NCBI GenBank assembly: GCA_902613795.1
Contig: CACMIP010000001.1
Span: 230,087-294,086, forward strand
DNA length: 64,000 nt
Origin: an uncultured OCS116 cluster bacterium
Lineage (GTDB): Bacteria; Pseudomonadota; Alphaproteobacteria; Rhizobiales; TMED25
Direction: 5' to 3'
The notes beneath the pieces are model-generated. The model searched no databases. It was not told the DNA's origin and was given only the letters and a program-made list of their open reading frames with translations. This document shows positions 52,464 through 61,666 of this stretch, piece by piece. Position 1 is the first letter of the stretch, and every line of letters starts with the position of its first letter. The position numbers and the translations under genes were made by a program.

Positions 52464-53483
52464 ATGAATAAATATATATTACCAATCGTCGTAGTAGTAT
52501 TAATTGCAGGCGGGATTATCCTCAATAATGCACTCAAAGAGGATACAAAACTCGCAGACTGTGGATCTGTTACTATAGCGAATATGAATTGGTCATCAGC
52601 GCAAGCGATTGCCGAAATTGATAAAATAATTCTAACACATGGATATGAATGTGACGTGGAGCTAGTTCCAGGAGATACTGTACCAACATTCACATCAATG
52701 AATGAAAAAGGTGAGCCAGATGTTGCTCCAGAGCTATGGTCGAACTCACTCAGAGCTCCACTTGATGCCGCGAAAGAAGAGGGAAGATTAATTTCAACTG
52801 GAAATGTATTCTCACAAGGCGGTGAAGAGGGCTGGTTCATACCAGAAGCAACACTAGCTGCAAATCCAGACTTAAAAACTTGGGAAGACGTTATCGCAAG
52901 ACCTGATTTATTCCCAAATCCTGAGAACCCTGAAAGAGGTGCATTAATTGGCTGTCCTGCAGGGTGGGCGTGCCAATATATAAACCAGAACCTATATAAA
53001 GCTTATGATATGGAAGCAAAAGGCTGGGATCTGATTGATCCGGGCTCATCAGCTGGATTAGACGCGCTTATTAGTAAAGCCATAAACGACGGAACAAACA
53101 TAGTAACGTATTATTGGGCACCAACAGCTATACTTGGAAAGCTGCCAATGTACATGCTTGAGCCCAATGTAACACATGATAGTGAAGAATGGGCTAGCTG
53201 TACATCTGTTGCAGACTGCGCGGATCCGAAACCAAATGCGTGGGGATTTTCATATGTTGAAACTGTTGTGACAGAAAACTTTTCTAATGAAGCTTCCGTT
53301 GCAATGGACTACATTTCGACAAGAGACTTTGATAGCGCAACAATGAACAGTCTGTTGGCCTGGATGGCAGACAACCAAGCAACTGGTGAAGAAGGAGCAA
53401 TCTATTATCTTCAGAATAACCAAGATGATTGGTCTGATTGGGTTTCTGAAGCAGTTAAGGATAGGGTACTCGAAGCCCTATAA
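52464..53483 (+). CDS. glycine-betaine/proline ABC transporter substrate-binding protein
   Basis: This is a periplasmic OpuAC/ProX-type binding protein for a quaternary amine such as glycine betaine or choline. An N-terminal hydrophobic signal anchor (YILPIVVVVLIAGGIILNNAL) precedes the mature chain. VTIANMNWSSAQAIAEIDKIILTHGYECDVELVPGDTVPTFTSMN is the family opening, and the ligand-binding part includes WSNSLRAPLDAAKEEGRL, CPAGWACQYINQNLYKAYDM, IVTYYWAPTAILGK and the tryptophan-rich C-terminus. At 339 residues the length is normal. AGGAAG precedes the ATG. A 13-bp perfect hairpin (listed separately) follows its stop. Confidence 0.92.
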   Translation: MNKYILPIVVVVLIAGGIILNNALKEDTKLADCGSVTIANMNWSSAQAIAEIDKIILTHGYECDVELVPGDTVPTFTSMNEKGEPDVAPELWSNSLRAPLDAAKEEGRLISTGNVFSQGGEEGWFIPEATLAANPDLKTWEDVIARPDLFPNPENPERGALIGCPAGWACQYINQNLYKAYDMEAKGWDLIDPGSSAGLDALISKAINDGTNIVTYYWAPTAILGKLPMYMLEPNVTHDSEEWASCTSVADCADPKPNAWGFSYVETVVTENFSNEASVAMDYISTRDFDSATMNSLLAWMADNQATGEEGAIYYLQNNQDDWSDWVSEAVKDRVLEAL

Positions 53484-53493
53484 TTTCATTATC

Positions 53494-53525
53494 TACCCTA
53501 GGAGAGCAACATCTCTCCTAGGGTA
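53494..53525 (+). repeat. intercistronic hairpin between the betaine binding-protein and permease genes
   Basis: TACCCTAGGAGAG and CTCTCCTAGGGTA form a perfect 13-bp stem with a 6-nt loop (CAACAT), lying between the binding-protein stop and the permease start. It is followed by TAGATTTCAAACCC and not by a run of T, so it is unlikely to be a complete terminator. It could protect the upstream transcript and reduce permease expression. Confidence 0.85.
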
Positions 53526-53539
53526 TAGATTTCAAACCC

Positions 53540-54430
53540 ATGTCAATACTTACTGAATTTCCATCAATAGACACAGAGACCCTTCGATCACTCAAAAAAT
53601 CTATTGATGCCGGGTTTAAAAATTTTTCACGCAATTATGGAGATAATATTGAGTCATTCTTTGAACCAGTAAGATTTCTTTTAATTGAGTCAGAACAGTT
53701 TCTTATAAACACCCCTTGGCCAATAATTATGGCAATAATTGCAATTATCGCATGGTCGGGTTCCAAAAATATTAAGATTGTCGTTTCTGTTGTTATGATA
53801 CTTCTTCTTATTGGTTACTTTGATATGTGGGAAAATACCATGAAAACAATATCCATCACTTTCGTGGCTGCACTACTGGCTATTGTTTTCGGAATTCCAA
53901 TTGGAATACTTATGGCAAAATCCAATTTCTTCCAAAGAGTAATGAATCCAGTTTTGGATGTGATGCAAACTATGCCAAGTTTTGTTTATTTGATACCAGT
54001 TGTAATGCTATTAGGTATAGGAAAAATCCCAGGGCTCATCGCCGTTGTTATCTACTCAATTCCACCAATGATCAGGCTCACAAATCTTGGTATCCGGCTA
54101 GTAAATCAGGCTGTCATTGAAGCCGCTGACTCCTATGGTGCTTCAAATACCCAAAAACTCATCTATATCCAAATACCTCTCGCACTGCCTACCATAATGG
54201 CCGGAATAAATCAAACTATCATGCTTGCATTATCGATGGTCGTAATCGCTTCAATGATAGGGGTTACCGGTCTTGGTCAACCAGTTCTAACAGCGATCCA
54301 GAATCAATACTTCACACTTGGCATATTTAATGGATTTGCAATTGTTGGCATTGCGATCGTTTTTGATAGAGTCAGTCAAGCATATGGTAAAAGGATACAA
54401 GAAAGCCATGGCACTATAAATGATAAGTAA
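53540..54430 (+). CDS. glycine-betaine/proline ABC transporter permease (ProW-like)
   Basis: This is an inner-membrane permease of the ProW/OpuAB class. A soluble N-terminal segment of about 55 residues precedes the membrane domain. Conserved pieces are ISITFVAALLAIVFGIPIGILMAKSNFFQRVMNPVLDVMQTMPSFVYLIPVVMLLGIGKIPGLIAVVIYSIPPMIRLTNLGIRLVNQAVIEAADSYGAS (including the EAA loop) and MAGINQTIMLALSMVVIASMIGVTGLGQPVL. At 296 residues the length is normal. It overlaps the ATPase gene by 11 bp. Confidence 0.94.
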   Translation: MSILTEFPSIDTETLRSLKKSIDAGFKNFSRNYGDNIESFFEPVRFLLIESEQFLINTPWPIIMAIIAIIAWSGSKNIKIVVSVVMILLLIGYFDMWENTMKTISITFVAALLAIVFGIPIGILMAKSNFFQRVMNPVLDVMQTMPSFVYLIPVVMLLGIGKIPGLIAVVIYSIPPMIRLTNLGIRLVNQAVIEAADSYGASNTQKLIYIQIPLALPTIMAGINQTIMLALSMVVIASMIGVTGLGQPVLTAIQNQYFTLGIFNGFAIVGIAIVFDRVSQAYGKRIQESHGTINDK

Positions 54431-55457
54431 GCCATATATTAAACTTAAGAATGTCTCTAAGGTATTTGGACAAAACCCGGATACAGTCATAGATTTAGTT
54501 CAGAATAATATTGATAAAACTGAACTTCAAAATGATTATAATCATGTTATTGGCTTACAGAATATAAATATAGATATCCCTAAAAATAAAATCCAAGTCT
54601 TTATGGGTCTCTCTGGTTCTGGAAAATCCACTTTGATCAGGCACCTCAACCAACTAATAAGACCGACATCGGGAGAGATAGTTGTAAATAATGTTAATGT
54701 TACTGAATTGAATAAAAAAGATTTAATCAATTTCAGGCGTGAGAATTTTGCAATGGTCTTTCAGAAGTTTGCACTTTTACCTCATCGAACTGTTCTATCG
54801 AATACATATTTTGGTCTTCAAATTAGAGGTGTAAAGAGCCCAGAATTAGAAAATACTGCAAAATATTGGATTGATAAAGTTGGGCTTGATGGGTTTGAAA
54901 ATTATCACCCAAATCAACTTTCAGGGGGTATGCAACAACGAGTTGGTATTGCACGTGCATTGGCAAACGATGCACCCATATTATTGATGGATGAACCATT
55001 TTCAGCGCTAGACCCTCTTATCAGAATTGAAATGCAAGATATGCTTATTACACTTCAAAAAGAACTCAAGAAAACCATCATCTTTATAACACATGATTTA
55101 GATGAAGCGCTAAAGTTGGGAGATAATATTGCAATATTAAGAGATGGAAAGATAATACAATCAGGCACCGGTCAGGATATTATTTTAAATCCTTATGACT
55201 CTTATATATCAAATTTTACAGCCCAAGTGAATAGAGGCAAAGTAATCGAATGCGAAAAAGTTATGAAAAAGCTCTCGAAAGATGCGTTTTCAAAAGTGAC
55301 CATCACAAAAGAAACAAAGCTTGAAGAAGCTGCGCGAATCATGATTTCAAATAATATTAATGAGGTTGATGTCTTAAATTCAAAGAAGAAGTATATTGGT
55401 ACAGTATATTTGAATGACGTAATGGCCTCAATTATAAATCCTATTGATGAGCCGTAG
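54420..55457 (+). CDS. glycine-betaine/proline ABC transporter ATP-binding protein (ProV-like)
   Basis: This is the cytoplasmic ATPase of the betaine system. Walker A GLSGSGKST lies at about residues 63-71, the Q-loop in VFQKFALLPHRTV, the signature LSGGMQQR, Walker B ILLMDEPFSALDPL, and the switch His in ITHDLDEALKLGD. A C-terminal regulatory part of about 75 residues contains a CBS-like unit (KVTITKETKLEEAARIMISNNINEVDVLNSKKKYIGTVYLNDVM), which in OpuAA-type systems senses ionic strength. The full length (345) is slightly shorter than ProV. The first 60 residues include an unusual DTVIDLVQNNIDKTELQND insertion, similar to that of the ProV group. Confidence 0.94.
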   Translation: MISKPYIKLKNVSKVFGQNPDTVIDLVQNNIDKTELQNDYNHVIGLQNINIDIPKNKIQVFMGLSGSGKSTLIRHLNQLIRPTSGEIVVNNVNVTELNKKDLINFRRENFAMVFQKFALLPHRTVLSNTYFGLQIRGVKSPELENTAKYWIDKVGLDGFENYHPNQLSGGMQQRVGIARALANDAPILLMDEPFSALDPLIRIEMQDMLITLQKELKKTIIFITHDLDEALKLGDNIAILRDGKIIQSGTGQDIILNPYDSYISNFTAQVNRGKVIECEKVMKKLSKDAFSKVTITKETKLEEAARIMISNNINEVDVLNSKKKYIGTVYLNDVMASIINPIDEP

Positions 55458-55504
55458 AATATAAGATAGCTTGATCATGTTAGATAACTAATCATCAATG
55501 CTTC

Positions 55505-56731
55505 ATGAAACAATCTGTTCTAATAATTACAATATTCATACTTGGATATCTACTTGCTATAATATTTCGGTCAATTAATGGGATACTTGCTCCAAATTTA
55601 ATTGCTGATATTAATCTTACAGCTTCCTCATTAGGTTTTCTGACATCAACATTGTTAATAGCGCATGCACTCGCACAGATACCCCTTGGCGTTTATTTAG
55701 ATAGTCATGGACCAAAAAAAGTCCAAATAACCCTTCTCCTGCTTGCCGCGGTTGGTTGTGTTATTTTTGCGTTGAGCTCAAATATTTATGTAATGACATT
55801 CGCCAGATTAATGATCGGAGTTGGATTTTCTGGGGCTTTAATGAGTGGCTTCCGTGCCGTTAGCATGTATTTAAAACCAGAGAATGCAGCACTTGGAAAT
55901 GGAATAATCATGAGCGCAGGACAAGTAGGGTTACTCGTCACAAGCTGGCCCACTGAATACTTACTTAATTTCTTTACGTGGAGAGGAACCTATGGAGTGT
56001 TCATTATTCTCATTTTTATTGTTGTTTTTTTGACATACATCCTAATTCCAAAGCAAGGATATACAGATAACTCAAAACCTGTAATTGATAGGTTGAGGGA
56101 TCTAAAAATAGTTTTACGCGATCCATCAATATGGCGATTAGGCCCGCTTGTTTGGATTACAGGCGGTTCACATATTGCCTTGTTAACATTATGGGCGGGT
56201 CCATGGTTTAGTAATGTGGCATCATATAGTCGGGATGATGTTGCAACTGGATTAACCATAAATGCAACAGCTGCGATATCTGGTATTTTCTTGAGCGGTT
56301 TAACTGCCAAAATCCTCAATAGATTTCATATTGGAATTCTAAAAATTCTTACAATAATTTTAATTATTCATATATTTTCTCTAATACCTATTATCTTTTT
56401 TTCTCCAAATATAGGCGCCTATTTTTGGATTATATTTGCTATGACTGGCCAAGGAGGTATTTTATCTTATCCGTGGGTAACAGCGAAATTTGGAATGTCT
56501 TTGTCATCCCGTGCGAATACTATTGTCAACCTTGGTACTTTTGTAATTGCTTTTTTTATTCAATGGCTTGTGGGCGTTGTAATAGATTTATTCCCACTTA
56601 TTGATGGAATAACATATAACCCAATGGCATATAATGTAAGTTTTATGATAATATTAGCTATACAAATTATGGTATTATTTTGGTATTTCAGTGGTCTCAG
56701 GTACCTTAAATTAGAAAATGGAAGGACGTAA
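55505..56731 (+). CDS. major facilitator superfamily transporter
   Basis: This is a 12-helix membrane transporter of 408 residues. The MFS loop motif between helices 2 and 3 appears as GVYLDSHGPKKVQITLLLLA, and RLMIGVGFSGALMSGFRAVSMYL fits helices 4 and 5. I cannot name the substrate: the sequence reads like the large family of organic-anion or metabolite permeases with no close characterised relative that I recognise. It is 47 bp after the betaine ATPase gene, on the same strand, and overlaps or nearly abuts the cinA gene (56718-56736), so it may be part of that transcript. Confidence 0.85.
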   Translation: MKQSVLIITIFILGYLLAIIFRSINGILAPNLIADINLTASSLGFLTSTLLIAHALAQIPLGVYLDSHGPKKVQITLLLLAAVGCVIFALSSNIYVMTFARLMIGVGFSGALMSGFRAVSMYLKPENAALGNGIIMSAGQVGLLVTSWPTEYLLNFFTWRGTYGVFIILIFIVVFLTYILIPKQGYTDNSKPVIDRLRDLKIVLRDPSIWRLGPLVWITGGSHIALLTLWAGPWFSNVASYSRDDVATGLTINATAAISGIFLSGLTAKILNRFHIGILKILTIILIIHIFSLIPIIFFSPNIGAYFWIIFAMTGQGGILSYPWVTAKFGMSLSSRANTIVNLGTFVIAFFIQWLVGVVIDLFPLIDGITYNPMAYNVSFMIILAIQIMVLFWYFSGLRYLKLENGRT

Positions 56732-56735
56732 AATT

Positions 56736-57977
56736 ATGAAAGTAGAAATCATATGTACTGGCGATGAGGTACTTAGTGGGAAAATCATTAATTCTAATTT
56801 TGCACATATGAGTGGAAAGCTAGAAGAGGCTGGGCTCAATGTTATATGGGGAACTACTGTTGGAGATAACAAGGAAGACCTACTAAAGTCCTTTCACTTA
56901 GCATCAGAAAGAGCCGATGCTGTTATCGTTAATGGTGGTCTCGGACCAACCGTTGATGACCTATCGCAAGAAGTTGCAGCTATCGCTTCGGGTAATGAGC
57001 TTGAGCTTAGACAAGAATGGCTGGAAATTATGGAAAAGTTTTTCATAAAACGAGGTCGAGTAATGACTGAGAATAACAAAAAACAAGCAATGCTACCTAA
57101 AACTTCTGAATTAATTAATAACCCAATTGGTACTGCGTGTGGCTTTGCAGTAAATATTAAAAAGGCCCGTTTTTTCTTCACCCCAGGTGTTCCAAGAGAG
57201 CTTTTTCTAATGCTACAAGATGAGATTATCCCAAGGTTATTGGAATTATCGGGTGAAAATATAGTAACGAAGCTCAAAACATTCCATTCATACGGAATTG
57301 GAGAGTCGAGAGCAGATACGCTTTTGAAAAATGTCGTTGATTTATCACCTGACAAAATTGTAAAACTAGGTTTTCAAGCGCATTTCCCGCAGCTTGAAAC
57401 AAAGCTATCAATCAGGGCAAGCTCCTTGAGTGAAATAAAGAAAAACCTCAAACCTGTTGAAGATAAAGTAAGAGAGACTCTTGGTAATTATATATTTGCA
57501 GAAGACAAAAATACTCTTGAGGGATCAATCTTTGAATTACTGAAAAAATATAATAATACAATGTCCATCTGTGAATATCTTACATTGGGTAATATAAGTA
57601 AGAGAATTTCAACAATTGATAAGAAGGGTGATCATCTAAAATTTTCTGTTAGCTCAAATAATTTGGACGCTCTCGCAGATAAATTGAAGCTGTCAAAAAA
57701 TAAACTATCAATTGAACTCAATGAGGAGATTGCAACAAAAGTTAGAGAGCTTTATATGACTGACCTCTCCCTCTCTGTTATGATAAATTACCAAGAGGAA
57801 AACGAAGCTGATACATATATTACAATGTCTTCAGAGAATGATATGAAATCTAGAGTAGGTAAATTTATCGGTGACGAGCACAGAATTACACTCGGCAGTG
57901 TGGAAATGGCTTTGGACTGTGTGAGAAGATATTTTGCTAATTTACCGTTTGATGAGAAATCAGATTTTGAGAGATAG
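56736..57977 (+). CDS. cinA: CinA family protein (competence/damage-inducible) with degenerate C-terminal domain
   Basis: This protein has an N-terminal MoaB/MogA-like domain (about residues 1-170: VEIICTGDEVLSGKIINSNFAHMSGKLEEAG, VIVNGGLGPTVDDLSQEVAA, NPIGTACGFAVNI, FTPGVPRE), which in homologues is an ADP-ribose pyrophosphatase-like part, and a C-terminal region of about 150 residues in the place of the nicotinamide-nucleotide deamidase (PncC) domain. The deamidase signature (AESCTGG in homologues) is absent: the equivalent stretch reads MSICEYLTLGNISKRIS near 276-292. The C-terminal domain may thus be inactive. I chose the ATG at 56736, with GGAAGGA upstream, over 56718. The stop immediately precedes the convergent panE-like stop. 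Confidence 0.85.
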   Translation: MKVEIICTGDEVLSGKIINSNFAHMSGKLEEAGLNVIWGTTVGDNKEDLLKSFHLASERADAVIVNGGLGPTVDDLSQEVAAIASGNELELRQEWLEIMEKFFIKRGRVMTENNKKQAMLPKTSELINNPIGTACGFAVNIKKARFFFTPGVPRELFLMLQDEIIPRLLELSGENIVTKLKTFHSYGIGESRADTLLKNVVDLSPDKIVKLGFQAHFPQLETKLSIRASSLSEIKKNLKPVEDKVRETLGNYIFAEDKNTLEGSIFELLKKYNNTMSICEYLTLGNISKRISTIDKKGDHLKFSVSSNNLDALADKLKLSKNKLSIELNEEIATKVRELYMTDLSLSVMINYQEENEADTYITMSSENDMKSRVGKFIGDEHRITLGSVEMALDCVRRYFANLPFDEKSDFER

Positions 57978-59012
57978 CTAGCCTTTAATAAGTTCTTCTA
58001 ATTTTTTGAATAAAATATTTATGTTTGATGGATCCAAATCTATCTTACCGCTGTGTGTCATTTTCGCTATTTCCACAACAGCATCATTATACGGTGTTGA
58101 AATCCCAAGTTTGCGCCCCTCTCTTGAAACTCTACCGTTGATAAACTCAATCTCACTTCGCCGTCCTTTTACATGATCTTGAGCTGCGTGTGTCCTTGCA
58201 TTAGGGCCCACATCTTTAACCATTTTTTTCATAACAAGTTCAGCTGCATCTTCACCAGCATTCCCAATATCCTCGTTTGTCAGACCAAAAAGTGGTTCAA
58301 TCATATAACCCAGAGCTTTTCCAACTTTGAAGGACTCTCTTCCAACCCCAACAGAAAAATCAAACATACCGGGCAACTTTACCGCTTCCCAATTTTTCAA
58401 ATTCAAGGATGAAAATGGGCATGTCATTGAATTCGCAATTAACTTTGTCCATTTAGCCCCATAAATATTGTCAGTTAAATCACATTTTCCAACATTTAAC
58501 ATGATCTTCTGAACCTCTTTTAGTCTTGAAGTAATCTCACCGCTTAATTCTCCAACTGCAAACCAAGTCCCGGATGGAACTGTATTTCTCTGCACAAATC
58601 CAGGGTTGAATATTTCACAACTTAACTCAACGACAGCACCAATCACATTTTCTCTACCAACCATATCCGCATTTAAATCGTCATTATATGCATTTTGTAA
58701 GCCAACAAAAACACCTTTATCTTTTAAATATACTGAAGCAAATTTTGACACCCATTGAGTGTCATAGGCCTTAACAGCCATTAATATAAGATCAAATTGG
58801 GGCTGTAACTTTGCTAAATCACTCATATGATATGCAGAGACCTTTGTATTTTTTTCCCCCTCTTTGGTAGTTACAGTAAGGCCATCTCGTCTGATTTTAT
58901 TAATATGATCTGCCCATTGATCAACTAATATAATATCTAATCCAGCATCAGTAAGCGACGCCGAAACACAAGAGCCAATAGCCCCTCCACCTAATACACA
59001 TATTTTTTTCAT
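57978..59012 (-). CDS. 2-dehydropantoate 2-reductase family protein (PanE/ApbA-like)
   Basis: This is an NAD(P)H-dependent 2-oxoacid reductase fold. The Rossmann motif is at the N-terminus (MKKICVLGGGAIGSCVSASLTDAG), and LILMAVKAYDTQWV follows. The catalytic Lys is in NIYGAKWTKLIANSMTCPFSSL. The C-terminal domain carries RSEIEFINGRVSREGRKLGISTPYNDAVVEI, with the substrate-site Asn/Gly loop. At 344 residues it is longer than E. coli PanE (about 300), with an extra segment near 220-270. Its position next to C1 genes suggests that it may act on another 2-oxoacid. It starts 17 bp after the fhs stop. Confidence 0.83.
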   Translation of the reverse strand: MKKICVLGGGAIGSCVSASLTDAGLDIILVDQWADHINKIRRDGLTVTTKEGEKNTKVSAYHMSDLAKLQPQFDLILMAVKAYDTQWVSKFASVYLKDKGVFVGLQNAYNDDLNADMVGRENVIGAVVELSCEIFNPGFVQRNTVPSGTWFAVGELSGEITSRLKEVQKIMLNVGKCDLTDNIYGAKWTKLIANSMTCPFSSLNLKNWEAVKLPGMFDFSVGVGRESFKVGKALGYMIEPLFGLTNEDIGNAGEDAAELVMKKMVKDVGPNARTHAAQDHVKGRRSEIEFINGRVSREGRKLGISTPYNDAVVEIAKMTHSGKIDLDPSNINILFKKLEELIKG

Positions 59013-59029
59013 ATTTTTTATCCTACTAT

Positions 59030-60706
59030 CTAGAACAGGCCTTCAATATTACCGCCCCTATCTAAATAAATATTCTCTGCAGCTGGCTTTCGCGGCAATC
59101 CGGGCATTGTCATAATATCACCAGATATTGCAACGATAAACCCTGCTCCGGCTGATAGCCTGAGCTCTCTGATTTCAATATCATGATCTACAGGCGCGTT
59201 TTTCAAAGTTGAATCTGTTGAAAATGAATATTGCGTCTTCGCCATGCAGATTGGTAGTTTACTAAAACCATTCTTTTCCAAATCACTAATTTGAGTTTTA
59301 ACTTTTTTAGTTAAAATAACATCCTTAGCACGATAGATTTCCTTAGCAATTTTAGTTATTTTATGCTCAATTCCCTCCTCAAGCTCATACAAATGTTTAA
59401 AATCTTGATCAGCATTTCCACACAAATCTATTACTTCTTTTGCAAGGTCAGTAATTCCACTTCCGCCCTCAGCCCAATGATTCGATAAAATCACTTTACT
59501 CTTAATGCCACTCTTATCTATTGCTTCAATTAGAGTGCTTATCTCACTGTCAGTGTCATTAATAAATCTATTTATGCATACGACGGTCGGTACACCAAAT
59601 TTTGATATATTTTCCAAATGTCTTATCAAGTTCGCAGAACCGGCATTGACTGCGTCATTATTCTCTTCTTTCAATTGATCGATCTTAACACCCCCATGCA
59701 TTTTTAGGGCTCTCACTGTCGCAACTACAACTGCAACGGACGGTTTTTCATCAAGATAGCGACACTTAATATCAAAGAACTTTTCAGCACCTAAGTCAGC
59801 ACCAAAACCGGCTTCCGTAATCACAAAATCAGATAATTTTAAAGCTAAGTTTGTCGATATGATTGAATTACACCCATGCGCTATATTTGCAAAAGGCCCT
59901 CCATGTACAAATGCTGGATTGTTTTCCAGAGTCTGCACAAGGTTAGGCTTTAGCGCATCTTTCAATAATACAGCCATTGCTTGATTTGCACCAATTTGCT
60001 TTGCTGTTATCGGTTCTTTATCTCTTGTGTATGCAACAACAATCTTACCGAGCCTTTCTGTGAGCTCTTTTAAGCTACTTGAAAGACAAAATATTGCCAT
60101 AACCTCGGACGCAACTGTAATATCAAATCCATCAGATCTCGGGTAGCCATTAGAGATACCACCAAGAGAGGTAACTATTTCTCTGAGCGACCTCTCATTC
60201 ATATCAAGTGCTCTACGGATTGCTATTCTTCGAGTATCGATGTTGAGTGCGTTACCCCAATAGATATGATTATCAACCATTGCGCAAAGCAGATTATGCG
60301 CAATTCCGATGGCGTGAAAGTCTCCTGTAAAGTGAAGGTTTATATCTTCCATAGGGATAACTTGTGAATAACCACCTCCTGCTGCGCCACCTTTCATTCC
60401 AAAGCAAGGTCCAAGTGATGGTTCACGAATACAAATTGTTGCTTTTTTTCCAAGCTTATTGAGACCATCACCCAGCCCAACTGTCGTTGTTGTTTTTCCT
60501 TCTCCAGCAGGTGTTGGCGTGATAGCAGTTACTAGTATCAGTTTCCCGTTTTTCTTACTTTTTAAATTATTAATGAAGTCAAATGAGACTTTTGCCTTTA
60601 GCCCACCATATGTTTCAATATCATTTTCACCTAATCCAAGCTTTTCTGCTATTTTATTAATATTTTGCGGTTTGGCGGCCCTTGCAATTTCTATATCCGT
60701 TGTCAT
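59030..60706 (-). CDS. fhs: formate--tetrahydrofolate ligase
   Basis: This enzyme makes 10-formyltetrahydrofolate from formate, ATP and tetrahydrofolate. The ATP-binding P-loop is [72 protein letters not shown] near residues 60-130. [34 protein letters not shown] and [19 protein letters not shown] are also conserved. At 558 residues the length is normal. It is preceded by a formyltransferase-like gene (33 bp gap), and the cluster continues with Frc-like and TPP-enzyme genes. This supports assimilation of formate, or recovery from formyl-CoA, into the folate pool. Confidence 0.97.
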   Translation of the reverse strand: MTTDIEIARAAKPQNINKIAEKLGLGENDIETYGGLKAKVSFDFINNLKSKKNGKLILVTAITPTPAGEGKTTTTVGLGDGLNKLGKKATICIREPSLGPCFGMKGGAAGGGYSQVIPMEDINLHFTGDFHAIGIAHNLLCAMVDNHIYWGNALNIDTRRIAIRRALDMNERSLREIVTSLGGISNGYPRSDGFDITVASEVMAIFCLSSSLKELTERLGKIVVAYTRDKEPITAKQIGANQAMAVLLKDALKPNLVQTLENNPAFVHGGPFANIAHGCNSIISTNLALKLSDFVITEAGFGADLGAEKFFDIKCRYLDEKPSVAVVVATVRALKMHGGVKIDQLKEENNDAVNAGSANLIRHLENISKFGVPTVVCINRFINDTDSEISTLIEAIDKSGIKSKVILSNHWAEGGSGITDLAKEVIDLCGNADQDFKHLYELEEGIEHKITKIAKEIYRAKDVILTKKVKTQISDLEKNGFSKLPICMAKTQYSFSTDSTLKNAPVDHDIEIRELRLSAGAGFIVAISGDIMTMPGLPRKPAAENIYLDRGGNIEGLF

Positions 60707-60739
60707 AATTGTATTCTCTTTTTTTATTTATATTTATTT

Positions 60740-61657
60740 TTAATTTCCCAGAATATCACCAGACTTCATATTACTAATTTCTGCGTATTCTATTGCACTC
60801 ATTTTTTTTCCATTATGTCGAAATTTTTGAATGGATATTGTACCATGCCCTGTACTTATTTGTATGCCAACTTCTTTATCAATATTACAGATATAACCGG
60901 GTATGTTTTGATGGTCATTAATTATTTTTACATCATATAACATAATTTCATTACCGTTATGTAGAGTCCAAGCACCCGGCTGAGGGTCACTTGCCCGAAT
61001 GAGAGCGTGAATTTCATTTGCATGCTTTGACCAGTCGATTTTTGATTGCTCTCTACCAAACCAGCTTTCATATGAGCCTTCATCAAGATTTTGATCAATT
61101 TTTGGTGCATTGCCGCTTTTAATTAATTGAATTGACTCTTCAATTGAGTCAACACCCATGGGAAATAATTTATTAAAATATAAAGCGCCAAGAGTTTCAT
61201 TTTCATCAATGGTGCATTCTTTTTGTAATAATATAGGTCCTGTATCGAGGCCATCATCAGGCCAAAATATAGTTATCCCTGTTTTTTTTGATCCTATTGA
61301 TATAGGCCAATTTATTGACGAGGGACCTCGGTGCATGGGTAACAATGATGGGTGATATTGAATAGACCCCTTCCGAGGTAAGTTTAGAATTGCACTGGGT
61401 ACAATCAGCGTCACGTATGCCATGACGCATAAATCTGCATCAAAAGATTCCATTAATTCATATGCTTCATCTGTTTTCCAGCTTGCTGGTTGATGAACTG
61501 GAATATTATTTGCATTTGCAGCTTCAACTAACGGATCAAGATTTCCATTTTTTTTATTGGGAGCGGCACAAACCGATACAATATCCTCATTATTTGATAA
61601 AAGTCTCTCCAATACTGCACTTCCGAATGCCTGCTGCCCGTGTACTACAATTCGCAT
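60740..61657 (-). CDS. stand-alone formyl-tetrahydrofolate hydrolase/formyltransferase domain protein
   Basis: This is a protein of 305 residues with a formyltransferase fold and an Fmt-like C-terminal part. The match is closest to the N-terminal hydrolase domain of 10-formyltetrahydrofolate dehydrogenase (ALDH1L1), not to tRNA formyltransferase: GSIQYHPSLLPMHRGPSSINWPISIG and ITIFWPDDGLDTGPILLQKEC are near-identical in pattern. Catalytic His is H102 and Asp is D138, with the 36-residue spacing of H106/D142. The position two residues before His, Asn in Fmt and Ile in ALDH1L1, is Gln (Q100). There is no C-terminal aldehyde dehydrogenase domain. It may transfer or hydrolyse formyl groups in the C1 cluster. 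It lies 9 bp after the frc-like gene. Confidence 0.8.
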   Translation of the reverse strand: MRIVVHGQQAFGSAVLERLLSNNEDIVSVCAAPNKKNGNLDPLVEAANANNIPVHQPASWKTDEAYELMESFDADLCVMAYVTLIVPSAILNLPRKGSIQYHPSLLPMHRGPSSINWPISIGSKKTGITIFWPDDGLDTGPILLQKECTIDENETLGALYFNKLFPMGVDSIEESIQLIKSGNAPKIDQNLDEGSYESWFGREQSKIDWSKHANEIHALIRASDPQPGAWTLHNGNEIMLYDVKIINDHQNIPGYICNIDKEVGIQISTGHGTISIQKFRHNGKKMSAIEYAEISNMKSGDILGN

Positions 61658-61666
61658 TATTAAACT

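Noticed and set aside
52331-52840. 169-codon minus-strand ORF opposite the betaine-binding-protein gene
   Set aside because: It runs through the sodB terminator and promoter region and mirrors the sense gene. No domain is recognisable.
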